Source: Candidatus Zhuqueibacterota bacterium 4572_119 | Lineage (GTDB): Bacteria > Zhuqueibacterota > Zhuqueibacteria > Thermofontimicrobiales > Thermofontimicrobiaceae | Assembly: GCA_002084535.1 (NCBI GenBank) | Contig: NBLI01000100.1 | Coordinates: 1-12,678, forward strand | Length of the DNA stretch: 12,678 bases | Direction: 5' to 3' | In this document: one piece after another, positions 6,548-12,678 of the stretch | How the letters are laid out: every line of letters begins with the position of its first letter | How positions within the stretch are numbered: position 1 is the stretch's first letter | Notes under the pieces: generated by a model | Told to the model about the DNA's origin: nothing | The model's database searches: none | Seen by the model: the letters and a program-made list of their open reading frames with translations, nothing else | Translations under genes and position numbers: made by a program

Positions 6548-8080
6548 ATGAAAGAAATGACAAGGCGTTCTTTTATGAAAAATACTGCCGCGGCAACCGG
6601 GGCTCTGACAATCGGAACGGCGATTCCGGGTGTTTGGCTCAGCTGCTCGAAAGTAAACGTAAAAGGATATTTTGAATCCGAATTCGGAATCACAGAAAGC
6701 ATGTACCAAAAGGTACTCGCTGAAGCTCTGTCAAAAGGAGGAGACTTTGCAGACCTTTACTTCGAGCACACTATCAGTAACTGGATAATGCTCGAGGATG
6801 GAAAGGTAAACCGCGCCTATAGTCAGGTTGATCTTGGTGTGGGAATTCGCACTGTAAATGGCGACCAGGTTGGATATGGCTTCACCCAGGAATTGACCGA
6901 AGCGTCAATGATGGCAGCAGCTTCCACAGCAGCCACTATTGCCGATTCAAATTCAAAAAATCCGGCTGCAAGTTACACTTCGTTAAAAACGGAAAATTAC
7001 TATCCACTCAAATCTTTACTATCCACAGTTCCTCTGGAATCAAAACTCCCGCTCGTTCAGTCCGTCAACGACCAGTGTTTTGATTTATCTTCAAATATTA
7101 TCAAAGTAAGCGCCGGATTTCATGACCAACAGAAAAGAACCCTGGTGGTTAGTAGTGACGGCGTCAAAGCAGAGGACTTGCTGCCCAGAAACTATCTGTA
7201 TGCCTCTGTTGTCGCGGAAAAAGACGGCAAGCGCGAACGCTCTGGCTGGAACCTGGGTGGTCGCAAAGATTTTTCATATTATACTCCGGAAGTAGTCACC
7301 GAAGTGGCAAAAACCGCAGTTGATCATGTCAATGTACTTTTTGAAGCGGTGCAACCACCAGCAGGTGAGATGCCAGTTGTTCTTGGTCCGGGAGTTACCG
7401 CGATCCTGCTTCACGAAGCCATCGGACACGGAATGGAAGCTGACTTTAATCGGAAGAACGTATCCACTTACGCGACAATGATCGGTAAAAAAGTAGCTGA
7501 GCCTTTTGTGACAATTGTTGACGATGCCACAAATCCTAAATTGCCCGGCTCTCTCAATGTTGATGATGAAGGAACACCGGGACAAAAAACCGTTTTAGTT
7601 GATAACGGTATTCTTTCAAGCTATATGCATGACAAAATTTCCGCGAAGCATTACAAATTGGAACCAACCGGAAACGGTCGCCGGGAAAGCTATCAACACT
7701 ATGTGCAACCCCGCATGCGGAACACCTACATGCTGCCGGGTCCTTCTAAACCGGAAGATGTTATTAAAAGTGTTAAAAAAGGTATTTACGTAAAAACTGT
7801 GAGCAATGGACAGGTACAGATCGGAGCCGGTGATTTCGCGTTTTTTGTTTCTCAGGGAAATTTAATCGAGGACGGCAAGATTACAGCTCCCATTAAAGAC
7901 ATTAATATTATGGGCAATGGTCCGAAGATGCTTACAAATATTACAATGCTGGCGGACGATCTTGAAATGTCCAAAGGCGGCGGTGGAATGTGTGGTAAAG
8001 GAGGTCAGGGAGTCCCTGTTGGCTTTGGTCAACCGACTTGTCTGGTGAAATCAATGACCGTTGGCGGAAAAAAAGCATGA
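6548..8080 (+). CDS. tldD: TldD-family zinc metalloprotease with Tat signal peptide
   Basis: This is the catalytic subunit of a TldD/TldE-type protease, which in E. coli degrades unfolded peptides and matures microcin B17. The zinc site is complete: HEAIGH (H289, E290, H294) and the C-terminal cysteine C482 in GMCGKGGQ, equivalent to the third zinc ligand of E. coli TldD. At 510 aa it is somewhat longer than E. coli TldD, mainly because of the N-terminus. Residues 5-11 (TRRSFMK) form a twin-arginine motif followed by an alanine-rich hydrophobic stretch and LSC at 31-33. Cys33 might be a lipidation site, but Trp at -3 is unusual. The protein is therefore probably exported folded by the Tat pathway, unlike cytoplasmic E. 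coli TldD. tldE follows after 10 nt. Confidence 0.93.
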   Translation: MKEMTRRSFMKNTAAATGALTIGTAIPGVWLSCSKVNVKGYFESEFGITESMYQKVLAEALSKGGDFADLYFEHTISNWIMLEDGKVNRAYSQVDLGVGIRTVNGDQVGYGFTQELTEASMMAAASTAATIADSNSKNPAASYTSLKTENYYPLKSLLSTVPLESKLPLVQSVNDQCFDLSSNIIKVSAGFHDQQKRTLVVSSDGVKAEDLLPRNYLYASVVAEKDGKRERSGWNLGGRKDFSYYTPEVVTEVAKTAVDHVNVLFEAVQPPAGEMPVVLGPGVTAILLHEAIGHGMEADFNRKNVSTYATMIGKKVAEPFVTIVDDATNPKLPGSLNVDDEGTPGQKTVLVDNGILSSYMHDKISAKHYKLEPTGNGRRESYQHYVQPRMRNTYMLPGPSKPEDVIKSVKKGIYVKTVSNGQVQIGAGDFAFFVSQGNLIEDGKITAPIKDINIMGNGPKMLTNITMLADDLEMSKGGGGMCGKGGQGVPVGFGQPTCLVKSMTVGGKKA

Positions 8081-8086
8081 GGAGGG
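8080..8086 (+). promoter_or_regulatory. ribosome binding site that fixes the tldE start
   Basis: AGGAGGG overlaps the last base of the tldD stop codon and lies 4 nt before the ATG at 8091. It argues for that ATG over an upstream in-frame TTG at 8061 inside tldD, and indicates coupled translation. Confidence 0.8.
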
Positions 8087-8090
8087 TAGA

Positions 8091-9413
8091 ATGAATAAAG
8101 AAATGTATGATTTAGCTGCATTCGCGGTCAAAACCGCAAAATCTGCCGGCGCCGACGATTGCCGGGTGAATATCAATAGCGGCAGACTGGTCGAGATCAG
8201 CTTCCGGGAACGCAAGCCGGAAAATATTAAGGAAGCCGCCACTAAAGGGCTTTCCATTCAAATCTTTGCAGACGAGCGTTATTCCAGTCAAAATACTTCG
8301 GACTTACGAACGGACGCTTTAAAAGATTTTATTTCAAAGGCTGTTGCCTCGACCAAACTTTTGGCTAGGGATCCCATGCGCTCGTTGCCTGATCCGAAAT
8401 ATTACAAAGGAAGAGCCGATATTAATCTGGGAATTATGGACCCGGATTATAAAGGCTTTACTTCCAGCGAACGGCGCGATATGGTAAAAGCCATTGAAGA
8501 CTCCTGCTTGTCCAAAGGAGGAGAAAAAGTTATTTCAGTCACTGCTAATGAATATGATGGTTATAACGAATCTGTCGCCCTGACCAGTAATGGTTTTGAA
8601 GGACACACGGAATCCACTTATTACGTCGCGGGTGCTGAAATGACAGTGCAGGGAAAAGGCGACCGCAGACCTGAAGGCTATAACTATGTGGTTTCAGTGG
8701 CGAAAAGCGGATTGCCATCACCCGAAAAAGTTGGTGCTGTTGCCGCGAAACGAACACTGGCGTTACTTGGCGCTGAAAAAATTAAAACCGAAACCTTGCC
8801 CATTATTATCGAAAACAGGAATGTTTCACGGCTATTGGGCGGATTCCTCGCTGGTATGTTTGGAAGAAACATTCAGCAAAAGCAGTCTTTTCTCGCTGAT
8901 CAAAAAGGTAAAAAAATTGGCAGCAAACATTTTACTTTGATTGACGATCCTTTTGTGATTGGCGGATTGGGCAGCCAGTTGTATGATGGTGACGGTTTTG
9001 CCACAAAAAAGAGAACCATGGTCGAAGCCGGTGTTTTAAAGGAATTCTATATTGATTGGTATTACAGCAAAAAACTGGGCTGGGAGCCAACAACAGGCGG
9101 ACCGTCAAACCTGATCATTCCACCTGGGAAACGATCTGTCAAAGAAATCATGAAAGACCTCGGCAGAGGTATTTACATTACCGGTTTTATCGGTGGTAAT
9201 TCAAATTCAACAACAGGTGATGCTTCAGTGGGAATTTACGGACATCTGTTTGAAAATGGTAAACTGTCACAACCAATTGCAGAAATGAACATTGCTGACA
9301 ACCATTTAGAATTCTGGAATAAACTCGCAGAAGTTGGGAACGATCCCTGGCTCTATTCTTCACAACGTATGCCAAGTCTTGTTTTTACTGATGTGGTGGT
9401 TTCCGGATTGTAG
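8091..9413 (+). CDS. tldE: TldE/PmbA-family partner of TldD
   Basis: This is the non-catalytic partner of the TldD protease. At 440 aa it has the family length and fold hallmarks: an N-terminal domain with GADDCRVNI and the SFRERKPENI stretch, then the C-terminal barrel with FLADQKGKKIGS, LIDDPF, and GGFIGGNSNSTTGDASVGIYG, close to the family's G-x-x-T-GD-S-G motif. There is no HExxxH, as expected for TldE. The mature-type N-terminus MNKEMYDLA has no signal peptide, in contrast to the Tat signal on TldD. If the two form the usual heterodimer, TldE would have to be carried out by TldD as a folded complex, or else remain in the cytoplasm. Translation is coupled to tldD. The stop is TAG, followed 30 nt later by a strong terminator. 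Confidence 0.92.
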   Translation: MNKEMYDLAAFAVKTAKSAGADDCRVNINSGRLVEISFRERKPENIKEAATKGLSIQIFADERYSSQNTSDLRTDALKDFISKAVASTKLLARDPMRSLPDPKYYKGRADINLGIMDPDYKGFTSSERRDMVKAIEDSCLSKGGEKVISVTANEYDGYNESVALTSNGFEGHTESTYYVAGAEMTVQGKGDRRPEGYNYVVSVAKSGLPSPEKVGAVAAKRTLALLGAEKIKTETLPIIIENRNVSRLLGGFLAGMFGRNIQQKQSFLADQKGKKIGSKHFTLIDDPFVIGGLGSQLYDGDGFATKKRTMVEAGVLKEFYIDWYYSKKLGWEPTTGGPSNLIIPPGKRSVKEIMKDLGRGIYITGFIGGNSNSTTGDASVGIYGHLFENGKLSQPIAEMNIADNHLEFWNKLAEVGNDPWLYSSQRMPSLVFTDVVVSGL

Positions 9414-9443
9414 AATTTCTGATTATTGTTCTTGCTTAAAATT

Positions 9444-9482
9444 AAAATGGGACAAAGCGTTTTTCGTTTTGTCCCATTTTTG
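9444..9482 (+). terminator. intrinsic terminator after tldE
   Basis: AAAATGGGACAAA (9444-9456) pairs with TTTGTCCCATTTT (9468-9480). The stem extends inward by GCG/CGT to a TTTTT loop, about 16 bp in all. The stem base is A-rich on one side and T-rich on the other, so it could also work on the - strand against transcripts from the sensor kinase gene. Confidence 0.88.
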
Positions 9483-9584
9483 CATTTTTCAAGGTATTGT
9501 CCGCTATCGCAAATTATTTTCATGAGCTTCGCTCTTAATATAGCGTCGTTAACCTTTATTTCGGATTACTATTGGATAATGTTA

Positions 9585-9603
9585 AAGCAGGGTCTTGCTG
9601 CTT
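9585..9603 (-). terminator. weak hairpin just after the histidine kinase stop
   Basis: On the - strand, AAGCAG and CTGCTT form a 6-bp stem with a 7-nt loop, 3 nt after the kinase stop codon. The following bases (TAACATTA) are not a real T-run, so this is at best a weak terminator; the 9444-9482 hairpin may do the work. The remainder of 9483-9584 shows nothing else. Confidence 0.3.
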
Positions 9604-9606
9604 GTT

Positions 9607-10923
9607 TTAGACCTTGCAAAAAAGCAGCCAAACAGTCAATCCCCTTCCCCCTTCGTTATTTGCAATCTTTATACTCCCCCCGTGCGCTTCCATTATCTTT
9701 TTGCATAAACTCAATCCCAAACCATAGCCGCCTGTCTTTCTTGAGCGGGATTTATCGACCCGGAAAAATGGCTCAAATAAATACGGTAGGTGCTCTTCGG
9801 GAATGCCGGGACCATCGTCTTTTATTAGGATACAAATATTTTTGTTTTCCTGTTTTAAAGAAATTTCGATCGGTTTTCTACCTTGTGGTGAGTATTTTAT
9901 AGCGTTTTCAATTACATTTTTCAGAACAATTCTAATCCGTTCAACATCAATTTTCAGTTTTATGTTTTTCGGAATATCTTTTAACTGAACTCCCGGCAGC
10001 GATTTTTTGTAATTTGCTATTACTTCGCTAATAAGGCTGGAAATGTCGTGTTCTTGGAGATCGAGCTTGCCGTGACCGTTCTTAAACCGTTCGGATTCTA
10101 AAAGCTCTGTGATCATTGTTTCCATTTCTGAAATATCATCCTGAATATTCTTTTTTTCTTTTGAAGCTGGTAGAAATTCGAGTGCTACCTTCATCCTGGT
10201 AATAGGAGAGCGCAACTCATGACTAACATCCAGCAGCAGCTGGTCTCTGGCATGAATCATCTCTTTGATTTTTTGAGTCATATCGTTGAACGCGGTGCTC
10301 AATCTGCCAAGCTCGTCATGCTTGCGCACCGGAATTAGGTAATCAAAATTACCATCACCGATTTGGCGGGCGCCTTCTGTCAGCCAATGGACTGGTTTTA
10401 ATATTTTTTTTATGAAAAAATGCGCTCCGGAAAGAATGAATATTAGAAAAAAAAGAAAGCTAAAAATAAATCCAGGGGGCATATTAAAAACATTTTTCAT
10501 GTTGCTAAAAAATAAAAACTGACTACCGTCAGAATTTGTGATTACAAAATTTTCATGTGCCCACCAGCGCGGACTGTGTTTTTGATCCCGGCATGAACGC
10601 AGAACTTCATCAATGGATGGGGAATCAGGAGAGGTCGCCCACACAAACCCCGGACTTTCATACCTGATTTCAATAGCAAATTCATCAGCAATCTGTTTGG
10701 CACGAAGCGTGTCCGGAGGAACGCCAATGTCCCGAATTATATATTCAACGTAATTAAACACATTTTTTTCAACCAATTTGTGGGCACTGGAATCAAAAAA
10801 TATTTTGAACAGCACACCCACTAAAAAAACAACGAGGAATCCCGTGACAATCAAAACCAAAAGTAGCTTTATAAAAATCGATCGATGATGCCGTTGCGGG
10901 CAGGAATGTTTTCTATGAATCAT
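9607..10923 (-). CDS. sensor histidine kinase, CpxA-like, HAMP-containing
   Basis: This inner-membrane kinase would sense an envelope signal and phosphorylate the response regulator encoded just upstream. From the ATG at 10923 it has 438 aa: TM1 about 17-43, a periplasmic domain of about 110 aa (44-150), TM2 about 151-171, HAMP about 172-224, then the dimerisation helix with the phosphorylated H235 in DVSHELRSP. The ATP-binding domain has the N box around N340 (NVIENAIKYS), the G1 box DDGPGIP, the F box FEPFFR and the G2 box GYGLGL. DVSHELRSPITR resembles CpxA. In-frame TTG 10935 and ATG 10929 lie upstream, but GGAG is spaced correctly (6 nt) only for 10923. It overlaps the regulator gene by 11 nt, indicating translational coupling. 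The adjoining CpxP/Spy-like gene supports a Cpx-type stress role. Confidence 0.92.
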   Translation of the reverse strand: MIHRKHSCPQRHHRSIFIKLLLVLIVTGFLVVFLVGVLFKIFFDSSAHKLVEKNVFNYVEYIIRDIGVPPDTLRAKQIADEFAIEIRYESPGFVWATSPDSPSIDEVLRSCRDQKHSPRWWAHENFVITNSDGSQFLFFSNMKNVFNMPPGFIFSFLFFLIFILSGAHFFIKKILKPVHWLTEGARQIGDGNFDYLIPVRKHDELGRLSTAFNDMTQKIKEMIHARDQLLLDVSHELRSPITRMKVALEFLPASKEKKNIQDDISEMETMITELLESERFKNGHGKLDLQEHDISSLISEVIANYKKSLPGVQLKDIPKNIKLKIDVERIRIVLKNVIENAIKYSPQGRKPIEISLKQENKNICILIKDDGPGIPEEHLPYLFEPFFRVDKSRSRKTGGYGLGLSLCKKIMEAHGGSIKIANNEGGRGLTVWLLFCKV

Positions 10924-11605
10924 CCTCATCTCCAATAAACTTATAACCTTTGCCCCAAACTGTTTTAATCAGACTTGGATTTTTAGGATCGTCGCCCAAT
11001 TTTTGACGTAAACGGCTGACCAACACATCAACAGTTCTGTTAAACGCCTCCCAATCCACATCATGTGTTTTGTGCATAATGCGGTCTCGGTTCAATACCC
11101 TGCCCGGATTTTTGACAAAAACCGATAACATCTCGAATTCCATGGTTGTTAATTCAATGGGTTTGTCGCTTAATTTCACAGTTTGTTTGTTCAAATCTAT
11201 GATCAGAGTTCCAATTTTGATTCTGTCCCTTTTTAGAATATCTTTACTTCTCCGAAGGATAGACTGAATACGCGCTGCCAGTTCTCTTGGTTCAAAAGGT
11301 TTTGGGAGATAATCGTCAGCTCCAAGCTCAAGTCCGACAATTCTGTCGGTAACTTCACCACGGGCAGTTAACATTAAAATCGGAACAGAATGAGTTTTAC
11401 GAATTTCTTTGCACACTTCAAAACCATCTTTATCAGGAAGCATAATGTCAAGAATGATGATGTCAGGCAGCTCCTTTTCCAATAGCTCCAACCCATCATC
11501 CGGATGGATCACGGTGGTTACTTTGAATCCGAACTTTGTCAGATAGTCTTTTAGCAATTTATTTAATTTTTCATCATCATCAATGACGAGTATTGATTTT
11601 TCCAT
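10913..11605 (-). CDS. OmpR/CpxR-class response regulator
   Basis: This is a DNA-binding transcription regulator. The receiver domain (about 1-120) has the acidic pair D9/D10, phosphoacceptor D53 (ILDIMLPDKDG), T80 and K102 (LPKPF). The winged-helix effector domain (about 130-225) has the family pattern LTTMEFEML, VLNRDRI, RTVDVLVSRLRQKLG and IKTVWGKGYKF. At 230 aa it has the usual OmpR/PhoB length. It is followed by its kinase with an 11-nt overlap, and ends in TAG. No strong ribosome binding site precedes the ATG. About 45 nt upstream on the opposite strand lies GTAAA-AAATT-TTAAG (11648-11662), a poor version of the CpxR-type direct repeat, so autoregulation is possible but weakly supported. 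Confidence 0.94.
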   Translation of the reverse strand: MEKSILVIDDDEKLNKLLKDYLTKFGFKVTTVIHPDDGLELLEKELPDIIILDIMLPDKDGFEVCKEIRKTHSVPILMLTARGEVTDRIVGLELGADDYLPKPFEPRELAARIQSILRRSKDILKRDRIKIGTLIIDLNKQTVKLSDKPIELTTMEFEMLSVFVKNPGRVLNRDRIMHKTHDVDWEAFNRTVDVLVSRLRQKLGDDPKNPSLIKTVWGKGYKFIGDEDDS

Positions 11606-11748
11606 AGATTGTCCGGGCTAATTGAACCGCGAATGGTAATAATTGTAGTAAAAAATTTTAAGGGCTAATTAAGTTATAATATAGAAAGATATTTTTTTAA
11701 AACAAATATTTTTTTGTTTTCACTGCTCGATATTTTTTTAATAAAATC

Positions 11749-11795
11749 AACAGGATGAACAAGACTTATATTCTGAATATCCCGTTCATCCTGTC
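11749..11795 (-). terminator. 11-bp inverted repeat after the Spy-like gene, likely terminator
   Basis: ACAGGATGAAC (11750-11760) pairs with GTTCATCCTGT (11784-11794). The 23-nt loop contains a small nested palindrome, ATATT-CTG-AATAT. It follows the Spy-like gene on the - strand and runs into a weakly T-rich stretch, so it may end or attenuate that transcript before the response regulator. The arm CAGGATGAAC resembles short repeats often seen in intergenic DNA of environmental bacteria, so it may be one unit of a dispersed repeat. The rest of the 11606-11813 gap is A/T-rich with no gene. Confidence 0.45.
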
Positions 11796-11813
11796 AACTA
11801 AATTATTTTTTTA

Positions 11814-12269
11814 TTATTTGCATTTTGAATGAAATTTCTCCATCTTTTCAGCTAACTTCAAACGTTGTTCCGGCGTAAGAATACCATGGAATTCAGCAAA
11901 TTTATCAACAAGAAAAACTCTCATTTCTTTGAATTCAAGCTCCTTGTCTCCAAACAGACCATTTAACGCAGCCTGATCAACAGTATCACTTTTCACTTGA
12001 GACAAAACCGCGTTTTTAATTTCCTGATGGTTGACTTTGAATTCAGCTTTTTTTGCCATAATTTCATCTTTGATTCGATCCAGTTCAACTTTTTGCTGCT
12101 CATTCATTTTTAACTCTTTGGCAATTTTTTTAGTTACCCAGTTCGCCTTTTTTTCATGTGAACTATGTGATTTACACATACGCGAACGATGATGGCAACC
12201 AGAGAACAATTTAACAATCACCAGTAAAACGAGAACAACAACAACGATAATAAAAATTTTGTGTAACAT
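11814..12269 (-). CDS. Spy/CpxP/CnrX-like membrane-anchored periplasmic protein
   Basis: The 151-aa protein has one N-terminal membrane segment (about 4-23), then a helical, highly charged periplasmic part. GILTPEQRLKLAEKM near the C-terminus is the LTxxQ motif of the Spy/CpxP superfamily, which also includes the metal sensors CnrX and ZraP. Just after the membrane segment lies a Cys/His cluster (C25, H26, H27, C32, H35, H38), and the C-terminus ends HSKCK; both could bind metal. Lys20 inside the hydrophobic stretch and Phe at -3 make signal-peptidase II cleavage at Cys25 doubtful, so it is probably an uncleaved anchor. In CpxP-type circuits such a protein restrains the sensor kinase; the kinase and regulator follow on the same strand. 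AAGGAG at a proper distance fixes the start. A repressor or metal-sensor role is inference. Confidence 0.85.
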   Translation of the reverse strand: MLHKIFIIVVVVLVLLVIVKLFSGCHHRSRMCKSHSSHEKKANWVTKKIAKELKMNEQQKVELDRIKDEIMAKKAEFKVNHQEIKNAVLSQVKSDTVDQAALNGLFGDKELEFKEMRVFLVDKFAEFHGILTPEQRLKLAEKMEKFHSKCK

Positions 12270-12307
12270 GACGTTACTCCTTTCGTGATTAAATTAAGAC
12301 TGATTAT

Positions 12308-12357
12308 GTTGGATAATTCGCCTGGCTAAAATATTTTATCCTGTTAATTTATCCAAC
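12308..12357. repeat. 9-bp inverted repeat in the divergent intergenic region
   Basis: GTTGGATAA (12308-12316) and TTATCCAAC (12349-12357) are perfect inverted repeats separated by 32 bp containing the palindrome AAAATATTTT. It lies about 40 bp upstream of the Spy-like gene and could be an operator or an mRNA leader structure. No function is shown by the sequence. Confidence 0.4.
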
Positions 12358-12403
12358 TCACTTCAAATATACGACATGGTTATGAACCAGTTATTTCTGA
12401 ATT

Positions 12404-12418
12404 GTTAAAAATTGTAAA
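12404..12418. promoter_or_regulatory. possible CpxR-type binding site
   Basis: GTTAA-AAATT-GTAAA matches 9 of 10 defined bases of the E. coli CpxR consensus GTAAA-N5-GTAAA. It lies midway between the start codons of the Spy-like gene (135 bp away) and the lipoprotein gene (132 bp away), where a shared operator would be expected. The DNA is very A/T-rich, so a chance match is a real possibility. The rest of 12270-12549 shows no gene. Confidence 0.3.
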
Positions 12419-12549
12419 AATTTTTCAGCAGCACGGTTCTCGCTGATGGATTGGGTTATCACTGATTTCTGAAACATAAACTGCAAGATTACGTTTCTTT
12501 TAATATATTTTGTTTAACACAATACAGGCATAAATCAGGGAGACAAATC

Positions 12550-12678
12550 ATGCTAAAAAATAAAAACATCATCTTTTTGCTTACCTTTTCATTTTTTACC
12601 CTTTATTTGTTTTCACTTCTCCTCCCTGGCTGTATCAAGAAAAAAACTGATAGCCAACCTTCCAAATTGAAAACAAAC
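12550..12678 (+). CDS. lipoprotein, N-terminal part only
   Basis: The open frame of 43 codons runs off the window edge. It starts MLKNKN, has a long hydrophobic segment and ends the signal peptide with LLPGC, a good lipobox with the lipidated Cys at residue 28. A lysine-rich, polar stretch follows (IKKKTDSQPSKLK). AGGGAG at 12537-12542, 7 nt before the ATG, is a good ribosome binding site. Too little is visible to name the family. A lipoprotein opening an operon beside a metal/envelope stress circuit could be an efflux adaptor or an outer-membrane channel, but that is a guess. It is divergent from the Spy-like gene. Confidence 0.75.
   Translation, partial: MLKNKNIIFLLTFSFFTLYLFSLLLPGCIKKKTDSQPSKLKTN

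Noticed and set aside
6575..6650. Firm lipoprotein call for TldD at Cys33
   Set aside because: Trp at -3 fits the lipobox poorly, so only the Tat signal is asserted.
8061..8090. Upstream TTG start for tldE overlapping tldD
   Set aside because: AGGAGGG lies just before the ATG at 8091, and the extra residues do not resemble a TldE N-terminus or a signal peptide.
9426..9902. 158-codon + strand open frame over the terminator and kinase 3' end
   Set aside because: It runs through the terminator hairpin and antisense to conserved kinase motifs; it is a shadow frame.
10924..10935. Longer histidine kinase starting at TTG 10935 or ATG 10929
   Set aside because: Only the ATG at 10923 has GGAG at a suitable distance.

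Overview
The window looks like a piece of a Gram-negative chromosome of moderate-to-low GC. It carries a tripartite heavy-metal efflux system, an outer-membrane-type barrel gene, a Tat-signal protein and a CpxP/Spy-like periplasmic protein. Strong AGGAGG-type ribosome binding sites precede several genes. Protein flavour suggests the FCB superphylum or a relative (Calditrichota, KSB1 or Ignavibacteria-like), but this placement is inference from memory of protein style, not a search.

Left part (1-4399, + strand): the 3' end of an RND periplasmic adaptor gene, then a small barrel-like gene broken by an in-frame TAG codon, then a 160-bp non-autonomous element (MITE), then a complete HME-type RND pump. 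The MITE has about 45-bp terminal inverted repeats starting GTAA and a perfect 8-bp target duplication. These genes look like one metal-efflux operon that has decayed and been invaded between adaptor and pump. The metal-site methionines of CusA are not conserved in the pump, which argues against a Cu(I)/Ag(I) substrate.

Middle (4448-6547): an AT-rich two-gene module, a minimal nucleotidyltransferase plus a 79-aa partner. It resembles a toxin-antitoxin-like cassette and has a G7 tract in its catalytic motif. A convergent PLP-dependent threonine/serine dehydratase follows on the - strand. A second, truncated MITE copy lies in the opposite orientation beyond it, so the two copies bracket about 5 kb.

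Right-centre (6548-9482, + strand): a tldD-tldE operon. TldD has a twin-arginine signal peptide and a complete HExxxH...C zinc site. TldE has no signal, which suggests cytoplasmic assembly and co-export. A strong intrinsic terminator ends the operon.

Right part (9607-12678): on the - strand, a CpxP/Spy/CnrX-like membrane-anchored protein with a Cys/His-rich N-terminus lies upstream of an OmpR-class response regulator and a HAMP-containing histidine kinase, which overlap. This is a Cpx-like envelope or metal stress circuit. Divergent from it is the start of a lipoprotein gene, and the shared intergenic region holds a near match to the E. coli CpxR box. No rRNA, tRNA, CRISPR array or complete autonomous insertion sequence was seen.
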